The notes below the pieces were generated by a model that was not told the origin of the DNA, did no database searches, and saw nothing but the letters and a program-made list of their open reading frames with translations. Positions 7,790 to 16,668 of a stretch of 64,000 nucleotides of DNA are shown here, piece after piece. This DNA is from Cupriavidus sp. YR651 (GTDB lineage Bacteria; Pseudomonadota; Gammaproteobacteria; Burkholderiales; Burkholderiaceae): the NCBI RefSeq assembly GCF_900101625.1, contig NZ_FMYZ01000002.1, positions 558,001 to 622,000 on the forward strand, read 5' to 3'. Position 1 is the first letter of the stretch. Each line of letters starts with the position of its first letter. The translations under genes were made by a program, and so were the position numbers.

Positions 7790-9010
7790 ATGGACTCTCT
7801 CATTACAGCCGCAGCGCGCGCGCTCGCGGCGGGTGATCCGCTTGGTGCACTGAACCGGGTCGCCTTGCGCGACGACGCCCCCGCGCTGGCGCTTCGCGGT
7901 ATCGCGATGGCCCAGCTGGGCGACCTCGTTCGTGCGAAGGCGCTCGTGCGTGGCGCGGCGCGCGCCTTCGGCCCCAGGGAGGCCGTTGCCCGCGCGCGAT
8001 GCATCGTCGCGGAGGCCGAGATCGCGCTGGTTTCTCGCGACCTGGGCTGGTCTGCCAAGGCGCTCGATGCCGCACGGGCGACGCTCGAAGCGCACGGCGA
8101 CCGCGTGAATGCCGCGCATGCGCGTTACCTCGAAGTCCGGCGCCTGCTCCTGATCGGGCGCCTTGACGACGCCGAGCGAACGCTCGGCGAACTCGATCCC
8201 ACACCGTTTCCCCCAGCCTTGCGGGCCGCTCACGAACTGGTCGTCGCGGGGATCGCGATACGACGCATCCGGACGAAGACGGCACGCGCCGCGCTCGCGC
8301 GGGCCGGACACGCCGCGCGTCACGCGGGAATTCCCGCGCTGGCGGCGGAGGTCGACAACGTGGCCCTCGTCCTCGCCACGCCCGTGGCGCGCCTCATCGC
8401 GCGTGGCGGGCAGCGGCTGCTCCGCCTCGAAGAAGTGGAGGCGCTGCTGGCGTCGAAGGCGTTCGTCGTGGACGCGTGCCGCTATGCGGTGCGCCGTGGC
8501 GACGCGGTGGTCTCGCTCTCCACGCGCCCGGTGTTGTTCACGCTGGCCCGCGTGCTGGCCGAGGCGTGGCCGCAAGACGTGCCGAGGGATACGCTCGTCG
8601 CACGGGCATTCCGTGCGAAGCACGCCGATGAATCGCATCGCGCGCGGCTGCGGGTCGAGATCGGGCGACTGCGCACGCTGCTTGGCACGCTTGCCGACGT
8701 CAGCGCGACACCGCGAGGGTTCGTGCTGGTGCCGCGCCACGACGGCGAGGTCGTCGTGCTGGCGCAGCCCGTCGAGGCGCCGCATGCGGCGGTGATCGCC
8801 TTCCTCGCCGATGGCGAGTCGTGGTCGAGCTCGGCGCTGGCCGTGGCGCTGGGCGCCAGCCAGCGCACCGTGCAGCGGGCACTCGATACGCTTGCGGCAG
8901 CCGGCAAGGTGCAGGCGTTCGGTCGCGGACGGGCGCGCCGATGGATGACGCCGCCCGTGCCGGGATTCGCGACGACCTTGTTACTCCCCGCGCCCCTGCC
9001 GGGCGACTAG
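7790..9010 (+). CDS. Helical-repeat protein with winged-helix DNA-binding domains
   Basis: Uncharacterised regulator of 406 residues. The first half (about 1-200) is Ala/Leu/Arg-rich paired helices of TPR type. About residues 225-325 resemble a C-terminal OmpR-like winged helix (RAKHADESHRARLRVEIGRL). A third part near 345-395 is a helix-turn-helix (SSSALAVALGASQRTVQRALDTL). There is no receiver or kinase domain and no signal peptide. The domain order resembles SARP/BTAD-type regulators turned around, but no named family was recognised. A one-gene operon or a pair with the following beta-propeller gene (33-base gap) is likely. Confidence 0.6.
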   Translation: MDSLITAAARALAAGDPLGALNRVALRDDAPALALRGIAMAQLGDLVRAKALVRGAARAFGPREAVARARCIVAEAEIALVSRDLGWSAKALDAARATLEAHGDRVNAAHARYLEVRRLLLIGRLDDAERTLGELDPTPFPPALRAAHELVVAGIAIRRIRTKTARAALARAGHAARHAGIPALAAEVDNVALVLATPVARLIARGGQRLLRLEEVEALLASKAFVVDACRYAVRRGDAVVSLSTRPVLFTLARVLAEAWPQDVPRDTLVARAFRAKHADESHRARLRVEIGRLRTLLGTLADVSATPRGFVLVPRHDGEVVVLAQPVEAPHAAVIAFLADGESWSSSALAVALGASQRTVQRALDTLAAAGKVQAFGRGRARRWMTPPVPGFATTLLLPAPLPGD

Positions 9011-9043
9011 GATGGAGCCATCAACCAGCCCATCGTGAAATCC

Positions 9044-9736
9044 ATGAACCAATCCAGCGCCCAGATCATCCGCGAGTACGGCCCCTATCCGGATGTCGAC
9101 CATGTGCACGGGGTCACCTATGACGGCCAGCAAGTCTGGTTTGCCGCCGGAGACAAGCTGAACGCGCTTGATCCGGCGACCGGAAAGCGATTGCGCTCGA
9201 TCAATGTCGCCGCCCACGCGGGCACGGCATTCGACGGCCAGCACCTGTTCCAGATCGCGGAGGATCGCATCCAGAAGATCGATCCGGCGACTGGCCGTGT
9301 CCTGGCCACGATCCCGGCGCCCGGCGGCGGTGGCGACTCGGGTCTCGCCTGGGCCGAAGGCACGCTCTGGGTGGGGCAGTATCGGGACCGGAAGATTCAT
9401 CAGGTCGATCCCCAGTCCGGGGCGATTCTCCGCACCATCGAGTCCAACCGGTTTGTGACGGGTGTGACGTGGGTCGACGGAGAGCTGTGGCACGGCACCT
9501 GGGAAAACGACGCGAGCGAGCTGAGGCGAGTCGATCCCCAGACGGGCGAGGTGCTGGAGCAGCTGGCGCTGCCGGCGGGTGTCGGCGTGTCGGGGCTGGA
9601 GTCGGATGGCGCAGACCAGTTCTTCTGCGGAGGCGGAGACAGCGGAAAGATCAGGGCTGTTCGCCGACCGAAGCGGGGCTCGGCAAAGGGCGGCGACACG
9701 GAGGCAACTGCCGACGCCAGGCGCGAGTCGCTATAA
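9044..9736 (+). CDS. Beta-propeller protein, PQQ/Vgb or glutamine-cyclotransferase-like repeats
   Basis: Cytoplasmic repeat protein of 230 residues with no signal peptide. Blades repeat the pattern LDPATGK / IDPATGRVL / VDPQSGAILRTI / VDPQTGEVL, each with a preceding WF- or LWVG-type strand, giving at least five blades. This resembles virginiamycin B lyase-like and glutamine cyclotransferase-like propellers; catalytic residues cannot be assigned. ATG at 9044 and GTG at 9035 are both possible starts, and neither has a well-spaced ribosome site (GGAG lies at 9014-9017). It follows the TPR/winged-helix regulator gene on the same strand. Function unknown. Confidence 0.75.
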   Translation: MNQSSAQIIREYGPYPDVDHVHGVTYDGQQVWFAAGDKLNALDPATGKRLRSINVAAHAGTAFDGQHLFQIAEDRIQKIDPATGRVLATIPAPGGGGDSGLAWAEGTLWVGQYRDRKIHQVDPQSGAILRTIESNRFVTGVTWVDGELWHGTWENDASELRRVDPQTGEVLEQLALPAGVGVSGLESDGADQFFCGGGDSGKIRAVRRPKRGSAKGGDTEATADARRESL

Positions 9737-9764
9737 ACGCGCTGTCACGCGGCGCGCCGTCGAA

Positions 9765-10280
9765 TCACGCAGGGTGATGCAATGCGTCGGCGCGCGCCGC
9801 CGAGTTCGTGCCGGCGCTGGCGCATGCCGCGCATACACCGTGCATCGCGCCGCTGATGGCGAAGACTGGCGTCAGGCCATGCGCGCGCAAGGCGCGCTGC
9901 TGGAGATCGTCGAGGATGCCATCGGCCACTTCGTCGATGCGATGGCAGCGCACGCAGAACAGATGGTGATGCGGGCGTTCCGCGAGCTCGTAGTAGTGCA
10001 TCTGGTGACTGCCGAACGGGCAGACCGTGACGCGTGCCAGCACCCCTGCGGCAGCGAGCTCATAGATGGCCTTGCGGAAACTGGACAAGGCGCAGCGATG
10101 CCGCGAGACCAGCATCGCGGCACATAGCGCATCGGCAGTCTGGTGGCGTTGCGGGCTTTCCAGCAGGAGCAGGATCGCCGCGCGGCGTCCGATGGTATCC
10201 GCCAGACCATGCGTGGCGAGTCTCCACGTGGCTTGCTCCGCGTTTCGTGCGTCCGGGGAAGCAGTGCTGGGAGGGGGCAT
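9765..10280 (-). CDS. Fur-family metalloregulator, divergent
   Basis: Ferric-uptake-regulator family protein of 171 residues. An N-terminal winged helix (about 15-85, ALCAAMLVSRHRCALSSFRKAIYELAAAGVL) is followed by the dimer/metal domain with the family hallmark HHHLFCVRCHRIDEV and a second Cys pair, CAAC, near residue 150; the two CxxC pairs fit a structural zinc. The family normally represses iron-, zinc- or manganese-uptake genes. The DNA-binding helix departs from classic Fur, and which metal it senses cannot be told. It lies downstream of the cupin gene on the same strand. A CTTAA-7-TTAAG dyad (10327-10343) lies upstream and could be an operator. Confidence 0.8.
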   Translation of the reverse strand: MPPPSTASPDARNAEQATWRLATHGLADTIGRRAAILLLLESPQRHQTADALCAAMLVSRHRCALSSFRKAIYELAAAGVLARVTVCPFGSHQMHYYELAERPHHHLFCVRCHRIDEVADGILDDLQQRALRAHGLTPVFAISGAMHGVCAACASAGTNSAARADALHHPA

Positions 10281-10415
10281 GAGCGGAGCAATGCTGTAGG
10301 TTGGAATGTCAGCCTACGTCAGCTTGCTTAACCGCTCATTAAGAGGCACTACACGCCGGAGGCACGGCGTCCCGCTTTCACGTGACGCCATACCTCCGCA
10401 CGGAGGTTTTACACC

Positions 10416-10832
10416 TCAGTGCCCGAACGGCGTCGTCAGTTCCGTATCGGCCGTGTCCACCACGAATACCGCGAGGAGCTTGGCCGGCTTGGTCTTGCTG
10501 GCATTGGCGCTGACGCCGTGGCGGTCGCCAGGCATCTCGGAGAAGTTTTGTCCGGCCTTGTAGGTTGTCACCGGTCCATCGTTGATCTGACTGTTGACCT
10601 CTCCCTCAAGCACTGTCGCGTAGATGAACGCGGATTTGGCGTGCGTGTGGCCGGGCGAGTAGCCGCCCGGGCCGTATTCGACGAGCACGCCCTTGATGCT
10701 CTTGCCCGGAACATTCGGCAGCTCGTGCTGGTAGACGACGGTGACCTTGGCGTTCTTCGACGCCGGCGACTCCGCGAGCACGCTGCCGAACGGCAGGGCG
10801 GCGAGAAGCAGGGAACAGAGGATGCGTTTCAT
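10416..10832 (-). CDS. Exported small cupin-domain protein
   Basis: Predicted periplasmic cupin of 138 residues. A Sec signal peptide (MKRILCSLLLAALPFGSVLAE) ends near residue 20. Cupin motif 1 is GPGGYSPGHTHAKSAFIYATVLEG and motif 2 is PGDRHGVSANAS, together giving a possible His metal site. The start at 10832 is supported by AAAGAA upstream. It follows the oxidoreductase gene by 29 bases on the same strand, and the pairing suggests one transcript. Small exported cupins of this type are often uncharacterised; substrate unknown. Confidence 0.82.
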   Translation of the reverse strand: MKRILCSLLLAALPFGSVLAESPASKNAKVTVVYQHELPNVPGKSIKGVLVEYGPGGYSPGHTHAKSAFIYATVLEGEVNSQINDGPVTTYKAGQNFSEMPGDRHGVSANASKTKPAKLLAVFVVDTADTELTTPFGH

Positions 10833-10861
10833 GGTTCTTTTTCGTGTTGGTGAATACGGAA

Positions 10862-11617
10862 TCAGGCGCCTGACTTGGCGCGACGCAGCCATTCATCCAG
10901 GCCGATCTGGCCGAGGCGCGCCTCGCCCAATGGCACGAGCGAATGCTCTTCGACGCGGCCGCCGAAGTACAGGGCGTCGGGGTCGCGCACGACCTTGCGC
11001 GGGTCGCCGACCGCCTTCAGGTAGCGGGCGATGATTTCGTCGAACGGCGCGCGCTCCGGGCCCGCGATCTCGACGATGCCGTTGCGCGGCGCCGCGACCG
11101 CGACATCGGCAACGATGGCGGCCACGTCGTCCGCCGCGATGGGCTGGAACAGGCCGGGCGAAAGCTTGACGACGTCGCCATCCACACTGGATGCGGCGAT
11201 GCCACCGAGGAACTCCAGGAACTGGGTCGAGCGGATGACGGTGTAGGGGATGCCGGCGCCCTCGATCAGTTTTTCCTGGGCGACCTTGGCGCGGAAATAG
11301 CCGTTGTCGGGCGACCGTTCGATGCCGACGATGGAGAGCGCGACATGATGTCCGACGCCCGCCGCGACCTCCGCTGCCGCGAGGTTGCGGCCGGAGGTCT
11401 CGAAGAATTCCAGCACTGCCTTGTCTTCAAACGAGGGCGAGTTGGCGAGGTCGACCACCACCTGCGCGCCGGCCAGGGCTGCCTGGAGACCCTCGCCTGT
11501 GATGGTGTTGATCCCGCTCTTGGGCGACGCGGCAATGACCTCGTGGCCGCCCTGGCGCAGGATGGCGACGGTCTTCGACCCGATCAGGCCGGTGCCGCCG
11601 ATGATGACGATCTTCAT
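10862..11617 (-). CDS. NAD(P)-binding SDR/NmrA-type protein
   Basis: Atypical short-chain dehydrogenase of 251 residues. The Rossmann nucleotide motif GGTGLIGSKT is at residues 7-16, right after MKIVII. There is no YxxxK catalytic pair in the usual place, so it resembles NmrA/NAD(P)H-azoreductase-like or NAD-dependent epimerase-like proteins that may act as redox sensors or oxidoreductases. The start at 11617 has AAAGGGG upstream. It is the first gene of a pair with the exported cupin. Confidence 0.82.
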   Translation of the reverse strand: MKIVIIGGTGLIGSKTVAILRQGGHEVIAASPKSGINTITGEGLQAALAGAQVVVDLANSPSFEDKAVLEFFETSGRNLAAAEVAAGVGHHVALSIVGIERSPDNGYFRAKVAQEKLIEGAGIPYTVIRSTQFLEFLGGIAASSVDGDVVKLSPGLFQPIAADDVAAIVADVAVAAPRNGIVEIAGPERAPFDEIIARYLKAVGDPRKVVRDPDALYFGGRVEEHSLVPLGEARLGQIGLDEWLRRAKSGA

Positions 11618-12031
11618 GATTACCCCTTTGGATGGGTCCGAATGCGGCTGAGGAAAATATCTAAGGACTAGCACATCCAACAGAAAATTCAACGGCAAGG
11701 GGCGTCGGCGATGCGCGCTTCAGCCACGCCTGAGTCACCCGCTGCGCCGAGGCCAGCCGTGTTGATGTGAGCATGGTGTCCCGCTGGCAAGCAGCGTATT
11801 CGATTCTTCCCGCGCTGGTTCATGGCCTAGTCGAAAGTTCAAAATCTGTGCCTGTCGATGGAGGTGTCGATCGGCCAGAATTCCGCCGCTGATTGTGGCT
11901 GCATGTCGCGGCCCTCTGCTATCGGCGCATTGCTGAATCTGTAAGTCCCATTCACGGCCGGGCCGTGACGAAGGCGGGTATCGGGCAGGGCACTGCCGCG
12001 CAACGCCGACTACCCTTCCGAGGAGATATCG
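11618..12031. other. Intergenic region, no gene seen
   Basis: This 414-base stretch divides the leftward oxidoreductase gene from the rightward membrane-protein gene. No convincing coding frame was found. It holds a 36-base motif (11822-11857) that recurs before the acetyltransferase gene near 17.8 kb, and an RBS (AGGAGA) directly before the membrane-protein gene. Confidence 0.5.
11822..11857 (+). promoter_or_regulatory. 36-base motif, copy A (possible MocR-type operator)
   Basis: It is 27/36 identical, without gaps, to 17812-17847; shared parts are ATGG, CTAGT, GAAAG, CAAA, TGT and CCTGT. Both copies lie outside genes. A MocR-family regulator gene lies at 13385-14815, so a shared regulator site is possible. 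Confidence 0.35.
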
Positions 12032-13096
12032 ATGGATGTTGTTTCGCAAGATCGTGGGGAGGCCCGCGCTGGCGCCATCACGCCTGTGACGTGGTTGCTG
12101 CCGCCGCTGGCGGCGGCGCTCTACCCGTTCCCGTTGATGAGTTTTCACCAGGCCGTGCCGGCCGCGGCGGACGGCAGCGTGCTGGCCATTGCCATCGCGG
12201 CGATCAGTCTGGCCCTGGCGTTTGCCGTGCCGCTGCTGGCGCTGGCAGTCTCGGTGCCGCTGTTCCGGCTGACCTCGCCGACGGCGGCGGTCTTGCTGGC
12301 GCGCCGGGTGGCGATATTTGCCGTGGCCGCGCCGCCCTTGTTCACGCTGATCGGCGTGGTTTGCTTCCTGGCGGGCGTGTCGGCGATCGACAAATGGGTG
12401 CTGGCGGTCTTCTGGGGCGGCCTGGCGATCGCCATCGCGCGGTCCGATAACCAGCGGCCCGTGACGCTGCAGGAGCGCGCGCCGCTGGTCCGGTTGCGCT
12501 GGGCGCATGGCATCGTGGCCCTGGGATTTATCGTGACCTATCTGAGCCTTCATTTGGGCAATCACCTGCTGGGTCTGGCGGGCAATGACACACACGTTGC
12601 CGTGATGAAGGTGCTGCGGCTGTTCTACCGTTCGACCGTGTTCGAGCCGCTGCTGATCGCCGGCACGGTGTTCCTGATCGGCTCCGGGCTGGTCATGGCG
12701 TGGCGGCAGACCGAGCGTCCCTGTGATGGCTTCCGCGCATTCCAGATCGCGTCGGGCGTCTATCTTGCGGTGGCGATCACAAGCCACCTGAATGCGGTGC
12801 TGTACCTCGCACGCATCCATCTGCATATCGAGTCGGACTGGTCGTTCGGAATCGGCGCGCCGGCCGGGCTGATTCGCGATGCCTGGAATATCCGGTTGGT
12901 GCCTTACTACCTGTTGGCCGTGGTGGCCGTGATCGCTCACCCGTTTGCGGGGATGCGGATCGTGGCGCTGGCGCATGGCACCCGACGCCGACTGGCCGAC
13001 GGTCTGGTGCTGTGGGGCACCGCCTTTGCCGTGCTGGTCGCGATCGTCATCATGCTCGCCATGTGCGGAATGCGTGTGAATTTCTCCGGCAGCTGA
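12032..13096 (+). CDS. Uncharacterised multi-helix membrane protein
   Basis: Integral inner-membrane protein of 354 residues with about nine hydrophobic helices. Several helices carry histidines that face possible heme or quinone positions: HGIVALGFIVTYLSLHLGNHLLG in the middle and HLNAVLYLARIHLHIESDW later. The pattern recalls succinate-dehydrogenase cytochrome-b-like or Mcp1-type membrane proteins, but I cannot assign it. The start has AGGAGA six bases upstream. There are no close operon partners: the gene stands between an intergenic region and a MocR-type regulator gene 288 bases downstream. Function unknown. Confidence 0.75.
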   Translation: MDVVSQDRGEARAGAITPVTWLLPPLAAALYPFPLMSFHQAVPAAADGSVLAIAIAAISLALAFAVPLLALAVSVPLFRLTSPTAAVLLARRVAIFAVAAPPLFTLIGVVCFLAGVSAIDKWVLAVFWGGLAIAIARSDNQRPVTLQERAPLVRLRWAHGIVALGFIVTYLSLHLGNHLLGLAGNDTHVAVMKVLRLFYRSTVFEPLLIAGTVFLIGSGLVMAWRQTERPCDGFRAFQIASGVYLAVAITSHLNAVLYLARIHLHIESDWSFGIGAPAGLIRDAWNIRLVPYYLLAVVAVIAHPFAGMRIVALAHGTRRRLADGLVLWGTAFAVLVAIVIMLAMCGMRVNFSGS

Positions 13097-13384
13097 GCCG
13101 GAAGCCTGGTGCGCCGCCAAGCCGCCAACCCGTTCACCGGCACCGCGGTGTAAGCTCTACGGCGTCCGGCCGGAAGCCGGTGACGACGGGCAGCGGTCCT
13201 GCCGTAGCGGCAAGTTCGCGTGTTCACCCCGGACACGGGGAATGGTTGCCTCGGCCTGCCGCGTCGTCGCTTGCCGTCGGGCCGCTCAGGCTGACTCACG
13301 CACACTCAGGCACGCCGTACCCACGTTGTGCTGCGCCCGTGTCCGCTCGTCGGAACCGGGCGCTTCTTGTTTTTTGACCACGCC

Positions 13385-14815
13385 ATGTCGAAGTCATCGG
13401 TTCAGGACACATCCAATGCATCGCCGCTGCACGAGCAGATATATGCCCGGGTTCGCGCGTTGATCGAGCAGGGGCAACTGAAGCCCGGGCAGCGGGTAGC
13501 TTCCCTGCGTGCATTTGCCGTCGAGCTTGGGGTGGCCCGCGGGACCGTCCAGGTCGCCTACGACAGGCTGTTGGGTGAGGGCTACCTGATCGCCAGGGGC
13601 CCTGCGGGGACTTTCGTTTCCGAGCAAATCACGTCATCGCGCCCCCATCGCGCGGACGCCGCACCGGCGAATCCCACACTGGCAGTCCCGGGCGCTACCG
13701 AAGGCTTCATCGAAACGGATGGTGGGGCTCCCACGCCGTTCCAGCTGGGGCTTCCCGCGCTCGATGAGTTCCCGCGAAAGCTGTGGACGAGGCTGATGGC
13801 GCGGCAAATACGAAGGGCCGGCTCGCTCACCAAGCCGGCGCCCGCCGGATATGGCCCTCTGCGGGAAGCGCTGGCCGCTTACTTGCAACGCTCACGGGGC
13901 ATCGACGCCCAGCCGCACCAGGTGTATGTCGTGCCGGCCTACACCGCCGGCCTCGCGATGATGATGGATGCCCTCAATCTGGAGGGCGAAGGTGCGTGGG
14001 TGGAGTCCCCCGGCTACCCGCCGACTGCCCAATCGCTCAAGCGGCAGCGCTTGCAAGTCTCGACCGTGCCAGTCGATGAACATGGCCTCGACGTGGAGTT
14101 TGGGCGTCAGCATTTTCCCAATGCACGCCTGGCCGTGGTGACGCCATCGCACCAGTGCCCGACGGGCGTCGCGCTGACACTGCAACGGCGCGTCGAGCTG
14201 CTCGACTGGGCTGGCGATCAGGGCGCGTGGATCATCGAGGACGACTACGACGGCGAATATCGTTACCGCGGCCACCCGTTGCCGGCGTTGAAGAGCCTGG
14301 ATACAGGCGACCGGGTAATTTATTGCGGCACGCTCAGCAAGGTCCTTTACCCGGGGCTACGGCTCTCATACCTGGTCGTGCCGCAAAGTCAGGTGGCGGC
14401 GGTGGATCTGGCCTGCAGGCGCGCGGCGCACGGCGGCTGCCCCGAGCTGCTGCAAGCCGTGGCGGCGGAGTTTATCGCCGAGGGGCACTTCGCCCGGCAT
14501 ATCAAGCGCATGCGGACGCTTTACGCGCGGCGGCGCGCGATGCTGGCCGAGGCGCTGGCGCCCTACAAGGCGGACGGCTTCACGGTTTGCCTGCAGGATG
14601 GCGGGATGCATCTGCTGGTCGGCGTCAGGGATGAACTTGACGATCTGGCGATGGTTCGTCGCGCGCGGGCGGCCGGATTCGGTATCCACTCGCTGACGGC
14701 ATGGCGGCATGGTGCGCCAGGCCGGCGGGGCTTGCTCATGGGCTTTACCAATCTGCGCAGTCAGACCGAAGCCAATCGGCTGGTGGCGGACCTGATGCAG
14801 GTGCTGAAAGCATAG
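13385..14815 (+). CDS. MocR/PdxR-family transcriptional regulator
   Basis: GntR-type regulator fused to an aminotransferase-like domain, 476 residues. The winged helix is at about 12-75 (LRAFAVELGVARGTVQVAYDRLLGEGYL), then a linker and a fold-type I aminotransferase domain. The PLP lysine is K319 in YCGTLSKVLYPGLRLSY, and the Asp-Tyr motif EDDYDGEYRY lies upstream. MocR proteins usually activate vitamin B6, amino-acid or GABA-type genes when PLP or an adduct binds. The start at 13385 (ATGTCGAAG) was chosen because the GntR domain begins right after it. Its targets are not clear here; two matching motifs at 11.8 and 17.8 kb are candidates. Confidence 0.9.
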   Translation: MSKSSVQDTSNASPLHEQIYARVRALIEQGQLKPGQRVASLRAFAVELGVARGTVQVAYDRLLGEGYLIARGPAGTFVSEQITSSRPHRADAAPANPTLAVPGATEGFIETDGGAPTPFQLGLPALDEFPRKLWTRLMARQIRRAGSLTKPAPAGYGPLREALAAYLQRSRGIDAQPHQVYVVPAYTAGLAMMMDALNLEGEGAWVESPGYPPTAQSLKRQRLQVSTVPVDEHGLDVEFGRQHFPNARLAVVTPSHQCPTGVALTLQRRVELLDWAGDQGAWIIEDDYDGEYRYRGHPLPALKSLDTGDRVIYCGTLSKVLYPGLRLSYLVVPQSQVAAVDLACRRAAHGGCPELLQAVAAEFIAEGHFARHIKRMRTLYARRRAMLAEALAPYKADGFTVCLQDGGMHLLVGVRDELDDLAMVRRARAAGFGIHSLTAWRHGAPGRRGLLMGFTNLRSQTEANRLVADLMQVLKA

Positions 14816-14851
14816 GGCGATCGTTTCTGGTCAAAGTGACGTGCGTGCCGT

Positions 14852-14880
14852 TTGACAATAACCAGACAGTCGTCTATCTT
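14852..14880 (+). promoter_or_regulatory. tetR-type gene promoter with embedded operator
   Basis: TTGACA (14852-14857), a 17-base spacer, TATCTT (14875-14880). An AGAC-4-GTCT dyad (14864-14875) fills the spacer and touches the -10. The core CAGTCGTCTAT (14867-14877) recurs, inverted, in the promoter of the next operon. Autorepression is inferred. Confidence 0.75.
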
Positions 14881-14911
14881 TCGTCCATCGACCTTCACCC
14901 GCAAATCCCAC

Positions 14912-15502
14912 ATGCCACGGCCCGCCAACCCCGAGATTCGTCACCGACTGCTGACCGACGGCGGTCGTGTTGTTCATGAACTGGGCTTCAACGGGTCTGG
15001 AGTGCAGGACATCGTGGCGGCTGCGGGTGTCCCCAAGGGGTCCTTCTACAGCTACTTCGACAGCAAGGAAGCGTTTGCCGCCGAAGTGCTCGAAGCCTAT
15101 TGGGAGTCCATCGAACAACGCCATGGCAAGGTGATGTACGACGCACGCATCAAGCCGCTGGCGAGGATCGAAAAGCTGTTCGAATTGCTGGTGGAAGACC
15201 ATGCGGCGCATGAATTCAAGCTGGGGTGCATCATCGCCAACTTTTCTCTTGAGCTTTCCCATTCCAGCGTCGAAGTCCGGGCTGCCCTGGCGCAGATCCT
15301 GACCAAGTGGGAAGGCATGGTGGCGGCCTGCCTCGAGGAGGCGAAGACCCGGCAGGAACTGGATGCGGATTGTGATTCCGCGCAGTTGGCGGCCATCATC
15401 GTCGAGGCATGGGAAGGGGCCGTCATGCGCAGCAAGGTCGAGCGCAATGGCGACGCTTGCCGACGTTTTCATCAGATCACCCTCAAGCGGTTACTGGGTT
15501 GA
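14912..15502 (+). CDS. TetR/AcrR-family repressor
   Basis: TetR-type regulator of 196 residues. The N-terminal helix-turn-helix reads VQDIVAAAGVPKGSFYSYFDSKEAFAAEVL (about residues 31-60), followed by an all-helical ligand domain with the TetR_C-like segment LGCIIANFSLEL. The start at 14912 gives the standard short N-terminus (MPRPANPEIRHRLL). It precedes a three-gene hydrolase operon, and the same 11-base operator core occurs in both its own promoter and the operon promoter, so it very likely represses both. The ligand is unknown; YcdC/NemR-type relatives respond to reactive electrophiles. Confidence 0.92.
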   Translation: MPRPANPEIRHRLLTDGGRVVHELGFNGSGVQDIVAAAGVPKGSFYSYFDSKEAFAAEVLEAYWESIEQRHGKVMYDARIKPLARIEKLFELLVEDHAAHEFKLGCIIANFSLELSHSSVEVRAALAQILTKWEGMVAACLEEAKTRQELDADCDSAQLAAIIVEAWEGAVMRSKVERNGDACRRFHQITLKRLLG

Positions 15503-15513
15503 TTTTTTTTACC

Positions 15514-15542
15514 CTTTAAATAGACGACTGGTCGTTTATAAC
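15514..15542 (+). promoter_or_regulatory. Promoter/operator of the hydrolase operon
   Basis: -35 CTTTAA (15514-15519), 17 bases, -10 TATAAC (15537-15542). The spacer holds the dyad ACGAC-TG-GTCGT (15524-15535) within ATAGACGACTG, which is the inverse of the core found in the tetR promoter. Its position would block RNA polymerase, and the TetR-type protein just upstream is the likely binder. Confidence 0.7.
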
Positions 15543-15603
15543 TTCGGTGCAATGCAGTCACCCGACCAATTCCCACTCATATAGCGAAGAAAGGAATCTC
15601 ACC

Positions 15604-16593
15604 ATGTCAGCCAATCGTCGTCTTGCCCAAGGTGTGTCCCGGCGTGACTTGCTGCTCGGCAGCGCAGCCACGGCCAGCGCGCTGGTCGCCGCCGGCTTGC
15701 CCGGGTCAGCGACGGCGGCATCGTCCGCCGCGAGGGCCGCCTCCGCGAAGCCGAATGGTGCGGCGTCCGGCAGTTACATCACGACGAAGGACGGCACCCA
15801 GCTCTATTACAAGGACTGGGGTACCGGCCGGCCCGTTGTCTTCAGCCACGGCTGGCCGCTCAGCTCGGATAGCTGGGAGGCCCAGATGATGCTCGTCGCG
15901 TCGGAAGGGTATCGCGCGGTCGCGCATGATCGTCGTGGCCACGGCCGTTCAAGCCAGCCCTGGAATGGCAACGAGATGAACACCTATGCCGACGATCTGG
16001 CGACCGTGTTCGAAACCCTTGACCTGAGGGACGCCATCCTCGTGGGTTTCTCCACCGGCGGTGGCGAGGTGGCGCGGTATATCGGCCGGCACGGCACGCG
16101 ACGCGTCTCGAAAGTGGTGCTGGTGTCGGCCGTGCCGCCCCTGATGCTCAAGACCGCCGCCAATCCGCGCGGCCTGCCGCTTGAAGTGTTCGACGGCCTG
16201 CGCGCCGCGCAACTCGCCAATCGATCCCAGTTCTACAAGGATGTGCCGGCCGGGCCGTTCTACGGCTTCAACCGTCCCGGTGCAAAGCCGTCGCAAGGTC
16301 TGATCGACGCATGGTGGGCCCAGGGCATGCAGGGCGGACACAAGAACACCTATGACTCGATCAAGGCGTTCTCGGAAACCGATTTCACCGAGGACCTCAG
16401 AAAGATCGACGTGCCTACGCTGATCATTCACGGCGACGACGACCAGATCGTTCCGATCGATGCCGCCGGACGCGCATCCGCGAGGCTGGTCAGGAACTCG
16501 AAGCTGATTGTTTATCCCGGCGCGCCGCATGGGCTCACCGATACGCATCGCGACAAGTTCAATGCCGACCTTCTCGCATTTATTCGCAGTTAA
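15604..16593 (+). CDS. Tat-exported alpha/beta hydrolase (chloroperoxidase/arylesterase type)
   Basis: Serine hydrolase of 329 residues, likely exported. A twin-arginine signal SRRDLLLGS (residues 11-19) precedes an Ala-rich hydrophobic stretch. The alpha/beta-hydrolase core begins near residue 55 with [14 protein letters not shown]. The catalytic triad is visible: Ser150 in GFSTGGG, Asp280 in HGDDDQIVP and His309 in [10 protein letters not shown]. This is the pattern of cofactor-free haloperoxidases and arylesterases (perhydrolases). The start follows AAAGGAA. First gene of the TetR-controlled operon, followed by an isochorismatase-like hydrolase. Confidence 0.9.
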   Translation: MSANRRLAQGVSRRDLLLGSAATASALVAAGLPGSATAASSAARAASAKPNGAASGSYITTKDGTQLYYKDWGTGRPVVFSHGWPLSSDSWEAQMMLVASEGYRAVAHDRRGHGRSSQPWNGNEMNTYADDLATVFETLDLRDAILVGFSTGGGEVARYIGRHGTRRVSKVVLVSAVPPLMLKTAANPRGLPLEVFDGLRAAQLANRSQFYKDVPAGPFYGFNRPGAKPSQGLIDAWWAQGMQGGHKNTYDSIKAFSETDFTEDLRKIDVPTLIIHGDDDQIVPIDAAGRASARLVRNSKLIVYPGAPHGLTDTHRDKFNADLLAFIRS

Positions 16594-16668
16594 ACCCGTC
16601 GCCCTCTCTCCGACAGCACCGAGGTGCACGGCGTCGAACCGGTTCATTCATCGCAAGAGGTAATTCCC

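Noticed and set aside
10392-10410. ACCTCCG-2-CGGAGGT hairpin with T-run on the plus strand
   Set aside because: No plus-strand gene ends before it, and it lacks a T-run on the strand of the cupin gene; the stem is short.
11735-13120. Open frame of 461 codons on the minus strand
   Set aside because: Antisense to the membrane-protein gene, which has a good ribosome site and hydrophobic helices; the antisense product is polar low-complexity sequence.
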